Source: JBBUX01 sp037445775 (GTDB taxonomy: Bacteria; Actinomycetota; Coriobacteriia; Anaerosomatales; PHET01). From it: a DNA stretch of 23,597 bases. Location of the stretch: the NCBI GenBank assembly GCA_037445775.1, contig JBBIJX010000022.1, positions 1 through 23,597 on the forward strand. The letters are read 5' to 3'. This document shows, in pieces, positions 9,844-16,520 of the stretch (the stretch's first letter is position 1; each line of letters begins with the position of its first letter). The position numbers were made by a program, and so were the translations under genes. The notes beneath the pieces were generated by a model that saw only the letters and a program-made list of their open reading frames with translations, ran no database searches and had not been told where the DNA came from.

Positions 9844-11349
9844 ATGACCATCATCGACAGCGCGGATATGCAGCATACGCCGTCCCTGAAGCAGGTCTCG
9901 CGGCGTATCTCTGTCGCGGTCGTGGGCGGGGGAACGCGCGCCGCTTCGATGCTTCGGCTCATGAACGAGACCGAGAACGTGTCGGTCGTCGCCGTCTGCG
10001 GTCCGCATGCGTCGTCACCTGCGGTTCGGCTCGCCGAGGACCTGGGCGTATACGCCACCACCGAGCTGACTGAGGTATTCCAGATCGCAGGGCTCGGGCT
10101 CATCCTGGACATGTCCGAGGACGCACGGGTCAGGATGCAGCTCGAGACGCAGCGCCCTCGCGACATCGCTGTCGTGAACGCCGAGGGTTCGGATCTCGTC
10201 TGGGACCTTCTGGTCGCCAAGAAGCGCGGCGAGGAGCATGAGAAGCTTTTCATCGAGCTCCAGGTCGCCTATGACAAGATCCGGAGCCACGAACGCAGGC
10301 TCCAAGCGTCGAAGGAGGCGCTCGAGCGGGCCAACGAGGAGCTCGAGAGCCGCCTCGCGGAGATCTTCTTCACGCACGAGTTCTTCAAGGCGCTCACGAG
10401 CTACACGTCCGTCGACGACGTCTGCTCGCTGATCGTTGACGGGTGCAACGGCATCTTGGGCGCTGAGATCAGCTGCGTCTACCTGTTCAACCGCGAGGAC
10501 TGGACGTTGCTTCTGCGCGCATCGCAGGGCCGCCCCGAAGAGGCCTTCCGCGCGGTCGTGCCGGTCTCTGAGACGATACTCGGCCACACGTTTCGGGAGG
10601 GTGCGGTCCAGGAGGTCGAAGTGGATGCCGGGGCGCCGTCGGGCCGCTGGGTGCTCGACCCGGGCGACGTCGCAAGCCAAGCGGCCGTGCCTCTCAGGGC
10701 CGGCGAGCACGTCTTCGGCGTCATGGTGATGGCCTCATCGACGCACCGCGAACTCAGTGCGACCGAGATGGAGCGGCTGCAGGTGCTCGGAAACCAGAGT
10801 TCGCTGTCGCTGCAGAACGCGCTCCTCCACGGCGAGCTCGAGCGGCTGTCGGTGACCGACCGGCTCACAGAGCTCTACAACCACGGCTACTTCCAACAGC
10901 GGCTCGACGAAGAGTTCAAGCGCTCGGCGCGCTTCGGCCACATACTGTCACTCATCATGCTCGACATCGACGACTTCAAGGCGTTCAACGACGCGCACGG
11001 GCACGTGCGCGGTGACGACGTCTTGCGCGGCGTGTCCGCCGTCATCCGCAGCAACCTGCGCGAGATGGATATCGCCGCCCGCTACGGTGGTGAGGAATAC
11101 GTCATCGTGCTTCCGGAGACGGACACCGAAGGCGCTCTCGCGGTGGCCGAACGCATCCGCGAAGGCGTGGAGGCCCTCTCCTGGGGGCGCGACGGCGGGA
11201 CGGGTGTCGGGCGCACGGTCTCGGTGGGTGTGGCGAGCTTCCCGCACCACGCACAGACGGCGATCCGCCTTCTGGAAGCAGCGGACAGGGCGATGTATAG
11301 TGCCAAGCGCGCGGGAAAGAACCGCGTGGAGTCCGCATCGCGGCGCTGA
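9844..11349 (+). CDS. Diguanylate cyclase with N-terminal Rossmann-like domain, coiled coil and GAF domain
   Basis: Makes cyclic di-GMP from two GTP. The 501-residue order is: a Rossmann-like domain (about 20-135) opening ISVAVVGGGTRAASML with Gly28-x-Gly30-x-x-Ala33, like the nucleotide-binding turn of dehydrogenases; a coiled coil (about 140-175); a GAF domain (about 180-335, ending LGNQSSLSLQNALLHGELERL); and a GGDEF domain with active-site GGEEY at 415-419. An RxxD inhibitory site (Arg406-Asp409) sits five residues before it, so product feedback is likely. It starts 16 bases after cheD with GAGGTGAC before the ATG, so it belongs to the chemotaxis transcription unit and may tie taxis to c-di-GMP control of pili or attachment. 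The ligand of the Rossmann and GAF parts is unknown. Confidence 0.92.
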   Translation: MTIIDSADMQHTPSLKQVSRRISVAVVGGGTRAASMLRLMNETENVSVVAVCGPHASSPAVRLAEDLGVYATTELTEVFQIAGLGLILDMSEDARVRMQLETQRPRDIAVVNAEGSDLVWDLLVAKKRGEEHEKLFIELQVAYDKIRSHERRLQASKEALERANEELESRLAEIFFTHEFFKALTSYTSVDDVCSLIVDGCNGILGAEISCVYLFNREDWTLLLRASQGRPEEAFRAVVPVSETILGHTFREGAVQEVEVDAGAPSGRWVLDPGDVASQAAVPLRAGEHVFGVMVMASSTHRELSATEMERLQVLGNQSSLSLQNALLHGELERLSVTDRLTELYNHGYFQQRLDEEFKRSARFGHILSLIMLDIDDFKAFNDAHGHVRGDDVLRGVSAVIRSNLREMDIAARYGGEEYVIVLPETDTEGALAVAERIREGVEALSWGRDGGTGVGRTVSVGVASFPHHAQTAIRLLEAADRAMYSAKRAGKNRVESASRR

Positions 11350-11389
11350 GTCCCCAGGCTGCGAAGCGGCGAAGGGACGACGGAATCAG

Positions 11390-11734
11390 ATGAGCCTCAA
11401 GCGGGCACTTGCAGCACTTCCTGACGATCGTGACAGCATCCGCGCGACCCGCGAGGTCGTCTCCTATCTCGACCGCCACCGCGGGGAACTTGTGGACGCT
11501 GCACGGATCTCGGGCGCCGTGGGTCTGGCTGACGCGCGTGTGGAACCGGTGCTTGGAGCCTTGCAGGAGGGCTACGTCATCGAATGCGACGGGGACGCGC
11601 GACACGACCGGTGCTCCTACTTGCCTGATGCGGTGCTCAATCTCGAGGTGCGCCACTTCCTTCAGGCCTCGAGCGACGTCGACGCGGGTCTGAAGCGGCG
11701 CGTCGACCGGTTCAGAGGTACATTCGGCCGCTGA
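11390..11734 (+). CDS. Small winged-helix-like protein
   Basis: The 114-residue protein is not recognised by name. Its central part (REVVSYLDRHRGELVDAARI, then VEPVLGALQEGYVIECDGD) has the helix-helix-helix-wing pattern of winged-helix DNA-binding domains, followed by a short helical tail rich in Arg. No sensor domain or membrane segment is seen. The frame is open upstream inside the diguanylate cyclase; ATG 11390 is the sensible start, 41 bases after that gene, with AAGGGA about 12 bases upstream. It ends 20 bases before the CwlM-like gene, so it is co-transcribed. A regulatory role is inference. Confidence 0.7.
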   Translation: MSLKRALAALPDDRDSIRATREVVSYLDRHRGELVDAARISGAVGLADARVEPVLGALQEGYVIECDGDARHDRCSYLPDAVLNLEVRHFLQASSDVDAGLKRRVDRFRGTFGR

Positions 11735-11754
11735 TCGCGCGGGAAGGCATGGGA

Positions 11755-12666
11755 ATGAAGTCGATCCGGACCGGCGATCGCGGGCCCGCAGTCGAAGACG
11801 TGCAGCGCCGGTTGCGCCAGCTTGGCTATGACATCGGGCCGACGGGTGTCGACGGGTACTTCATGGGTCGCACAGCGTCGGCGCTCGGCTCGTTCCGGGA
11901 CGCGCTCGGCATGGGTGGAGAGCCAGTCGTCGATGACGTGACGTGGTCGGCGCTCGTCGACGCGACCTTCACGCTCGGCGACAGGATGCTGTACCTGAGA
12001 CTGCCGCACTTCCACGGCAACGACGTCCGCGTGCTCCAGAAGGCGCTCAACGCGCTCGGATTCGCGTGCGGACAGGTCGACGGCATCTTCGGCACGTACT
12101 GCGAACGCGCGCTGGGGGAGTTCCAGCGCAACGTGGGACTCGTTGCCGACGGGATCGCTGGTGACGACAGCGTGCGAGCCATCTACGGTCTCCGCCACAT
12201 CTGGGAGGGCAAAAACGCTCGCCCGCATTCAGCCGCTAACGCCGCACCGGCGCGTGCGGCATGTGTGATCGCGCAGACGCCTTTCGAGGTCGCTGGCGCG
12301 GACGAGACCGGACGCGACGCGGCCGAGCGGGTCGCCAATCTGGCGGCGGCGACAACGCCCGAGGCGAGGGCGAGGCTGGTCGATGTCGACGAGCCTCAGG
12401 GGCCTGAAGCCCGGTTCCGTATGGTGCTGTGCGGCGACGGCACGCCATCTGCTGCAGCGGGGTGTCCGGTCGTGCGCGTCGAACCCGAGGAAGCATTGGC
12501 GGCACGCCTGCTCACTGCGTTCGAGGCGTCGAGATCGACCGGTCGCGAGGTGGTCATCGAGGTGGGCCGCCTGAGCGTCGACGACGAGCGCATGCTCCAG
12601 CGCGTCGCGGTACGGGTGCTTGACGCGGTGTGCGCCGTTTTCGACGGACGGACCGTCGCGTGCTAG
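11755..12666 (+). CDS. CwlM-like protein: two PG_binding_1 repeats plus degenerate amidase_3-like domain
   Basis: Residues ~1-65 and ~75-142 are two PG_binding_1 repeats (GDRGPAVEDVQRRLRQLGY; HGNDVRVLQKALNALGF, then VDGIFG and ADGIAGDDSVRAIY). Compared from memory, this half and its linker match mycobacterial CwlM, a cytoplasmic amidase homologue that regulates MurA instead of cutting wall. The remainder (about 160-303) ends with REVVIEVGRLSVDDERML, like the VElGFlsN motif of amidase_3, but has no histidine at all, so the zinc site is absent. There is no signal peptide, consistent with a cytosolic role. ATG 11755 has GGAAGG 7 bases upstream; ATG 11749 is too close to it. The repeats are certain, the CwlM relationship probable. 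Confidence 0.8.
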   Translation: MKSIRTGDRGPAVEDVQRRLRQLGYDIGPTGVDGYFMGRTASALGSFRDALGMGGEPVVDDVTWSALVDATFTLGDRMLYLRLPHFHGNDVRVLQKALNALGFACGQVDGIFGTYCERALGEFQRNVGLVADGIAGDDSVRAIYGLRHIWEGKNARPHSAANAAPARAACVIAQTPFEVAGADETGRDAAERVANLAAATTPEARARLVDVDEPQGPEARFRMVLCGDGTPSAAAGCPVVRVEPEEALAARLLTAFEASRSTGREVVIEVGRLSVDDERMLQRVAVRVLDAVCAVFDGRTVAC

Positions 12667-12669
12667 GAT
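12640..12669 (+). promoter_or_regulatory. Extended -10 promoter before the NlpC/P60 gene
   Basis: TGCTAGGAT at 12661-12669 is an extended -10 element overlapping the stop codon of the CwlM-like gene. A weak -35 candidate, TTCGAC, lies 18 bases upstream. The -10 box ends exactly six bases before the GTG at 12676, the spacing expected of a leaderless transcript. Confidence 0.45.
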
Positions 12670-12675
12670 GCCCGG

Positions 12676-13725
12676 GTGTTTGAGCGCCCCGGTCTGCCAG
12701 GAGGAATCTCACTGGTCTCCCGTCTCAGACAAGGAATGCTCGCCGCGCTCGCGCTGGTCTTGGCGCTTGGCGCCGTTCCCGCGCACGCTGTCCCCCAAAG
12801 CAAGGTGGAGCAGGCGCGTGCGGTGAAGGCCCAGGTCGAGCGGCTCGACAAGCGCGCAGAGATCGCGTCAGACAACTATGGCGAGGCTGCGGCGCGCCAC
12901 GCGAAGCTTGTGGGACAGAAGCGCGCTGCGCAGAAGCGGCTCAAGAGGGTCACCGCGCGCACCAAGGTCGTGCAGAGGCGTCTGAACACCCGCGCCAGCA
13001 CGATGTATCGCCAGGGGCAGATCGGCATCGTCCAAGTGCTGCTCGGCGCCGAATCGTTCGAGGAGTTCGCGTCCAAGTGGGACCTCCTGCGCGATCTCAA
13101 CGCGAGCGACGCCGATGCCGTGGCCGAACTCAAGGAGTTGCGGGCCCAGGCACGCGCGGCCAGGCGCGAGGTATCGACCAAGGAGAGAGCGGCGGCCAAG
13201 GAGGCCTCCCGCATGCTTGCCGCGAAGCGTCAGGCGGAGGCGGACCTCGCGGAGCGCAAGCGCAAGCTCCGCGGTCTTGAGCGTGAGATCGCCGCGCTGA
13301 TGGCCGCCGAGGAGCGTGCCAGGGCCGGGTCGCGCGCGTGGTCGAGCGGTCCGGAGCGCTCCTTCCCGCCGCCGACTCGCGCGCCGCGCAGCGAGGTCGT
13401 GAGTATTGCGAAACGCTACCTCGGCGCGCCGTACCGCTGGGCCGCGTCGGGTCCGAACGCGTTCGACTGCTCCGGTTTCACGAAGTTCGTCTACCGCCAG
13501 GTGGGTGTCTCGCTGCCGCACAGCTCGCGCATGCAGATCAACGTCGGCGAGCGCGTTAGCCGCGCGGACCTGCAGCCGGGTGACCTTGTGTTCTTCGGGA
13601 GTCCAATCCACCACGTGGGCATGTACGTGGGCGGCGGCAGCTACATCCATGCGCCGCGGACCGGCGACGTCGTGCGGATCGCTTCGATGGCCCGCGGCGA
13701 CTACGCCGGCGCGTGCCGCCCTTAG
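12676..13725 (+). CDS. Secreted NlpC/P60 peptidoglycan endopeptidase with N-terminal coiled coil
   Basis: RipA/CwlO-like cell-wall hydrolase expected to cut stem peptides outside the membrane. It has a signal peptide (SRLRQGMLAALALVLALG, then AHA cleavage site), a long Lys/Arg/Ala/Glu-rich coiled coil (~45-215), a Pro/Ser linker, and a C-terminal NlpC/P60 domain with Cys265 (NAFDCSGF), His313 (HHVGMYVG) and His325 (YIHAP). The start is uncertain. GTG 12676 fits a leaderless mRNA. A perfect AGGAGG at 12699-12704 is followed 7 bases later by in-frame CTG 12712, which would give an ideal short signal peptide. ATG 12736 would remove the basic n-region. Confidence 0.92.
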   Translation: MFERPGLPGGISLVSRLRQGMLAALALVLALGAVPAHAVPQSKVEQARAVKAQVERLDKRAEIASDNYGEAAARHAKLVGQKRAAQKRLKRVTARTKVVQRRLNTRASTMYRQGQIGIVQVLLGAESFEEFASKWDLLRDLNASDADAVAELKELRAQARAARREVSTKERAAAKEASRMLAAKRQAEADLAERKRKLRGLEREIAALMAAEERARAGSRAWSSGPERSFPPPTRAPRSEVVSIAKRYLGAPYRWAASGPNAFDCSGFTKFVYRQVGVSLPHSSRMQINVGERVSRADLQPGDLVFFGSPIHHVGMYVGGGSYIHAPRTGDVVRIASMARGDYAGACRP

Positions 13726-13769
13726 GCCGGCTCAACGGCGGCGGCGAGCGTGAGTCATCCGGTTTCCGT

Positions 13770-13775
13770 TAGACT
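13770..13775 (+). promoter_or_regulatory. Possible -10 box before pilT
   Basis: TAGACT fits the TAnnnT pattern and would start transcription near 13782, giving a leader of about 39 bases that contains GGGGAG before the ATG. The same hexamer precedes the vanZ-like gene. No convincing -35 box is seen. Confidence 0.3.
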
Positions 13776-13820
13776 GACGTGTGACGGATCGGTGCTTGAG
13801 CATCGGGGAGATGACACGCG

Positions 13821-14924
13821 ATGGCGGAGATCGACGGTCTCCTGAAGTACATGACGGAGCGCGGCAGCTCAGATCTCCACTGCAAGGTGGGGGCGCCGCC
13901 TGCGATCAGGCTCAACGGCAGGCTCGTCGTGCTCTCCGAGATGCCGGCCCTGAGCGCCGAGCAGACCAGGATGCTCGCGCTCGGGATGATGGACGAACGT
14001 CAGCAGCGGTCGTTCGATAACCACCGGGAGATCGATTTCGCGTATTCGCTCGGTGGCGTGGGGCGCTTCCGGGTCAACGTCTTCCACCAGCGTGGGAGTG
14101 TCGGTATGACGCTCAGGCGGGTCGCGACCGAACGGGCCGGCTTCGCGGAGCTCGGGCTGCCGCCGGTCGTCCGGTCGCTTGCCGAGGAGCCCCGGGGGAT
14201 GATTCTCGTCACCGGCACAGCCGGATCAGGCAAGACGACGACGCTCGCGGCGATGATCGACCACATCAACAGCACGCGTGATGGGCACATCGTCACGATC
14301 GAGGACCCGATCGAGGTCCTGCACCAGGACAAGAAGTGCATCATCAACCAGCGCGAGATCGGCATCGATACCGAGAGTTACTCGGACGCGCTCCGCCACG
14401 TCGTTCGCCAGGACCCCGACGTGATCCTCATCGGCGAGATGCGCGATCATGAGACGGTCTCCGCGGCGCTCACCGCCGCCGAGATCGGCAACCTCGTGCT
14501 CTCGACGCTGCACACGATCGACGCTACCGAGACGATCAACCGCATAATCGACTTCTTCCCGCCCTACCAGCAGAAGCAGGTGCGGCTCATGTTGGCCGCG
14601 ACACTCAAGGGGATCGTCTCGCTGCGGCTGATCCCGTCGATCTCCGGCGGACTCGTGCCCGCGGTCGAGGTGCTCGTCATGACGGGGACGATCCGGGAGT
14701 ACATCAACGACCCGGACAAGACCTACATCATCCGCGACGCGATGGAGGAGGGTGAGTACTACGGTATGCAGACGTTCGACCAATCACTTCTGAAGCTCTA
14801 CGCCGAGCGCCGCATCACCCTCGACGACGCGATCGCCATGGCGAACAACGCGCACGACTTCAAGATCAAGGTCCGCCAGATGGGCGTCGACCCCCACTCG
14901 GCGGCGGAAAGCGGCGTCTACTGA
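13821..14924 (+). CDS. pilT: Type IV pilus retraction ATPase, PilT/PilU family
   Basis: Hexameric cytosolic ATPase that powers pilus retraction. The 367-residue protein has the PilT opening (LLKYMTERGSSDLHCKVGAPP), Walker A GTAGSGKT at 132-139, the Asp box TIEDPIEVLH, Walker B region DVILIGEMRD and the His box STLHTIDATETINRIIDFFP. The C-terminal AIRNLI motif of classical PilT is replaced by TIREYI, and GMQTFDQSLLKLY is closer to PilU-type sequences. ATG 13821 has GGGGAG 10 bases upstream. The 3' end overlaps the convergent vanZ-like gene by 7 bases. No other pilus genes are in the window. Confidence 0.93.
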   Translation: MAEIDGLLKYMTERGSSDLHCKVGAPPAIRLNGRLVVLSEMPALSAEQTRMLALGMMDERQQRSFDNHREIDFAYSLGGVGRFRVNVFHQRGSVGMTLRRVATERAGFAELGLPPVVRSLAEEPRGMILVTGTAGSGKTTTLAAMIDHINSTRDGHIVTIEDPIEVLHQDKKCIINQREIGIDTESYSDALRHVVRQDPDVILIGEMRDHETVSAALTAAEIGNLVLSTLHTIDATETINRIIDFFPPYQQKQVRLMLAATLKGIVSLRLIPSISGGLVPAVEVLVMTGTIREYINDPDKTYIIRDAMEEGEYYGMQTFDQSLLKLYAERRITLDDAIAMANNAHDFKIKVRQMGVDPHSAAESGVY

Positions 14925-15346
14925 CGCGTGACTCGCGAAGCGGTCCGCCTCCGTTCGCGGAGCTCAAGGGCAACGAGCGTGAGTCCGGCGCCTACGGTCG
15001 CACCCGCTGTGTCGATGAGCCAGTCGATGTGGTCGGGGGTGCGGAGCACCACGAACGCCTGGTGCAACTCGTCGGTCGTGGCGTAGGCGGAAGCGAGCGC
15101 GATCGCGGCGATGAACGCCCCCGGCCGGCCGTGCGTATCGAGGAGCGCTGCGGCGAGGAGCGCCGCGAGTACCGCGTACTCCGCGAAGTGGGCGAGCGAG
15201 CCGAAGCGCCCCGGAATCGCGGACCCGGGCACGGAGGACAGCGCGAAGATGACGCCGGCCCAGAGTACCGCGGCTGCGCCGGGAATGCGCCGTCGCCACC
15301 GCGTGTCGTGGCGAGCCGGATGCGGCTCAAGCGGTGCGTGCTTCAT
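14918..15346 (-). CDS. VanZ-like membrane protein
   Basis: The 142-residue protein shows the VanZ pattern: a first helix (GAAAVLWAGVIFALSSVPG), then HFAEYAVLAALLAAALL, and the signature ATTDELHQAFVVLRTPDHID followed by WLIDTAGATVGAGLTLVAL. About four membrane helices are expected. VanZ gives low-level teicoplanin resistance in enterococci, but most relatives have no assigned function, so a resistance role should not be assumed. ATG 15346 lies six bases after a TAGACT box, suggesting leaderless translation. It is convergent with pilT and overlaps it by 7 bases. Confidence 0.85.
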   Translation of the reverse strand: MKHAPLEPHPARHDTRWRRRIPGAAAVLWAGVIFALSSVPGSAIPGRFGSLAHFAEYAVLAALLAAALLDTHGRPGAFIAAIALASAYATTDELHQAFVVLRTPDHIDWLIDTAGATVGAGLTLVALELRERRRTASRVTRQ

Positions 15347-15352
15347 TTCGCC

Positions 15353-15358
15353 AGTCTA
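15353..15358 (-). promoter_or_regulatory. -10 box for a leaderless vanZ-like transcript
   Basis: The minus strand reads TAGACT, then six bases, then the ATG of the vanZ-like gene. This spacing places the transcription start on the A of the ATG, as in leaderless genes common in actinobacteria. No ribosome binding site is present between the box and the ATG. No clear -35 box is seen. Confidence 0.5.
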
Positions 15359-15456
15359 CCTGCAGCGCAGCGCCGCGCGCCCGTGAGCCGCTTGACGTGC
15401 GTTCGGCCTCGTGGGAGCGTGACCGGGGCCACGGTCGAGGAAGGGAAGGGGCGCGC

Positions 15457-16368
15457 GTGACGCGCAGGTACTCGCTGATCGCTGTAGTGATCTCCGCAGC
15501 GTGCTTCGGGACGCTTGCGGTGCTCACCCCGCTCGCCTACGAGTCGGGCGCCAGCCCTCTGCCGCTGCTCGCATGGCGCTTTGTCATCGCGGCGGCGCTG
15601 CTGGCCGTCGTGTCGGTTGCGCGTGACCGCGGCTCGCTCCGAGTCCCGGCGTCCGATCTGGGACGCTACGCGCTGTTGGCGCTCACCGGTTACGGCGCGG
15701 CGTCCGTCTGCTTCTTCTTCGCGCTGCTCTTCGCTGACGCTGCAGTCGTCGCCGTGCTCCTCTACGCCTATCCTGCATTCGTGACGGTCGCGAGCTGGGT
15801 CTTTCTGGAGGAACGCGTCACGGCGCTGAAGGGCGCGGCCGTAGCCGCCACGTTTCTCGGGTGCGCGCTCGTCGTCGGCCTGGGCAGCGGAACGGTGCGA
15901 GTGTCTTGGCAGGGCGTCGTCTTGGGGCTCGGCGCAGCACTCGGCTACACGCTATTCAACCTGCTCTCACACCGCTGGCTGCCGGGGCGTTCGCGCCTCA
16001 CGATGATGGCCTACACGTTCGGCATCGCTGCGCTGCTCCCGGTCGCCGGGACCATCGCGTTCTCAGGCCCGGCCGGGCTGTCTCCGGCCGGGTGGAGCGC
16101 CCGCACGTGGCTGCTGCTGCTGCTCATCGTGCTCATCCCCACGTTCGTCGCGATCGTGCTCTACCTCGAAGGCATCCGCGGTCTTGGTCCCTCGCAGGCG
16201 GCGGTCGTCTCCACGCTCGAGCCTATCTTCACCATCGTGCTCGCCTGGGTCTTTCTCGACCAGGCGCCGCTTACGGCGCTGCAACTCGCGGGTGTCGGGC
16301 TCGTGCTGGGCGGTGTGGCGGTGGCCGAGGTCGGGGCGCGCCGCTCGCTTGAGCCGGCCTCGGTCTGA
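15457..16368 (+). CDS. EamA/DMT-family transporter
   Basis: Integral membrane protein of 303 residues with about ten hydrophobic helices in two EamA repeats of five. The first repeat ends with the conserved AYPAFVTVASWVFLEERVT, the second with STLEPIFTIVLAWVFLDQAP, both typical of drug/metabolite exporters. The substrate cannot be predicted from sequence. GTG 15457 is preceded by the purine run GAAGGGAAGGGG, about 6 bases away; the frame is open further upstream but without homology. A TTGACG at 15392-15397 could be a -35 box, but no matching -10 is evident. Followed by a 152-base gap before the penicillin-binding protein. Confidence 0.9.
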   Translation: MTRRYSLIAVVISAACFGTLAVLTPLAYESGASPLPLLAWRFVIAAALLAVVSVARDRGSLRVPASDLGRYALLALTGYGAASVCFFFALLFADAAVVAVLLYAYPAFVTVASWVFLEERVTALKGAAVAATFLGCALVVGLGSGTVRVSWQGVVLGLGAALGYTLFNLLSHRWLPGRSRLTMMAYTFGIAALLPVAGTIAFSGPAGLSPAGWSARTWLLLLLIVLIPTFVAIVLYLEGIRGLGPSQAAVVSTLEPIFTIVLAWVFLDQAPLTALQLAGVGLVLGGVAVAEVGARRSLEPASV

Positions 16369-16412
16369 GGCTCCGCGCGGACGCTAGGGCGAGGGTAGGC
16401 ACGGGGTTCGCG

Positions 16413-16421
16413 TGCTACGAT
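16413..16421 (+). promoter_or_regulatory. Extended -10 promoter before the class A PBP gene
   Basis: TGCTACGAT is an extended -10 element. Its surroundings closely match those before the NlpC/P60 gene: both read GCGTGCTA, then C or G, then GAT, one base and CCCG. Transcription would start about 16428 and give a leader of about 93 bases. A -35 box is not evident. Confidence 0.45.
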
Positions 16422-16520
16422 TCCCGCAGGCATCCGTGGCAGGTGCCGCTCGGCTGACGTCGCCGCCGGCCGGACGCGGATCGAGGTCGAAGATGCGGAG
16501 TCGTCCGCCGGGAGCCGCAG

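Noticed and set aside
12868..13650. A 260-codon minus-strand frame opposite the NlpC/P60 gene
   Set aside because: Antisense shadow with no recognisable domain or ribosome site.
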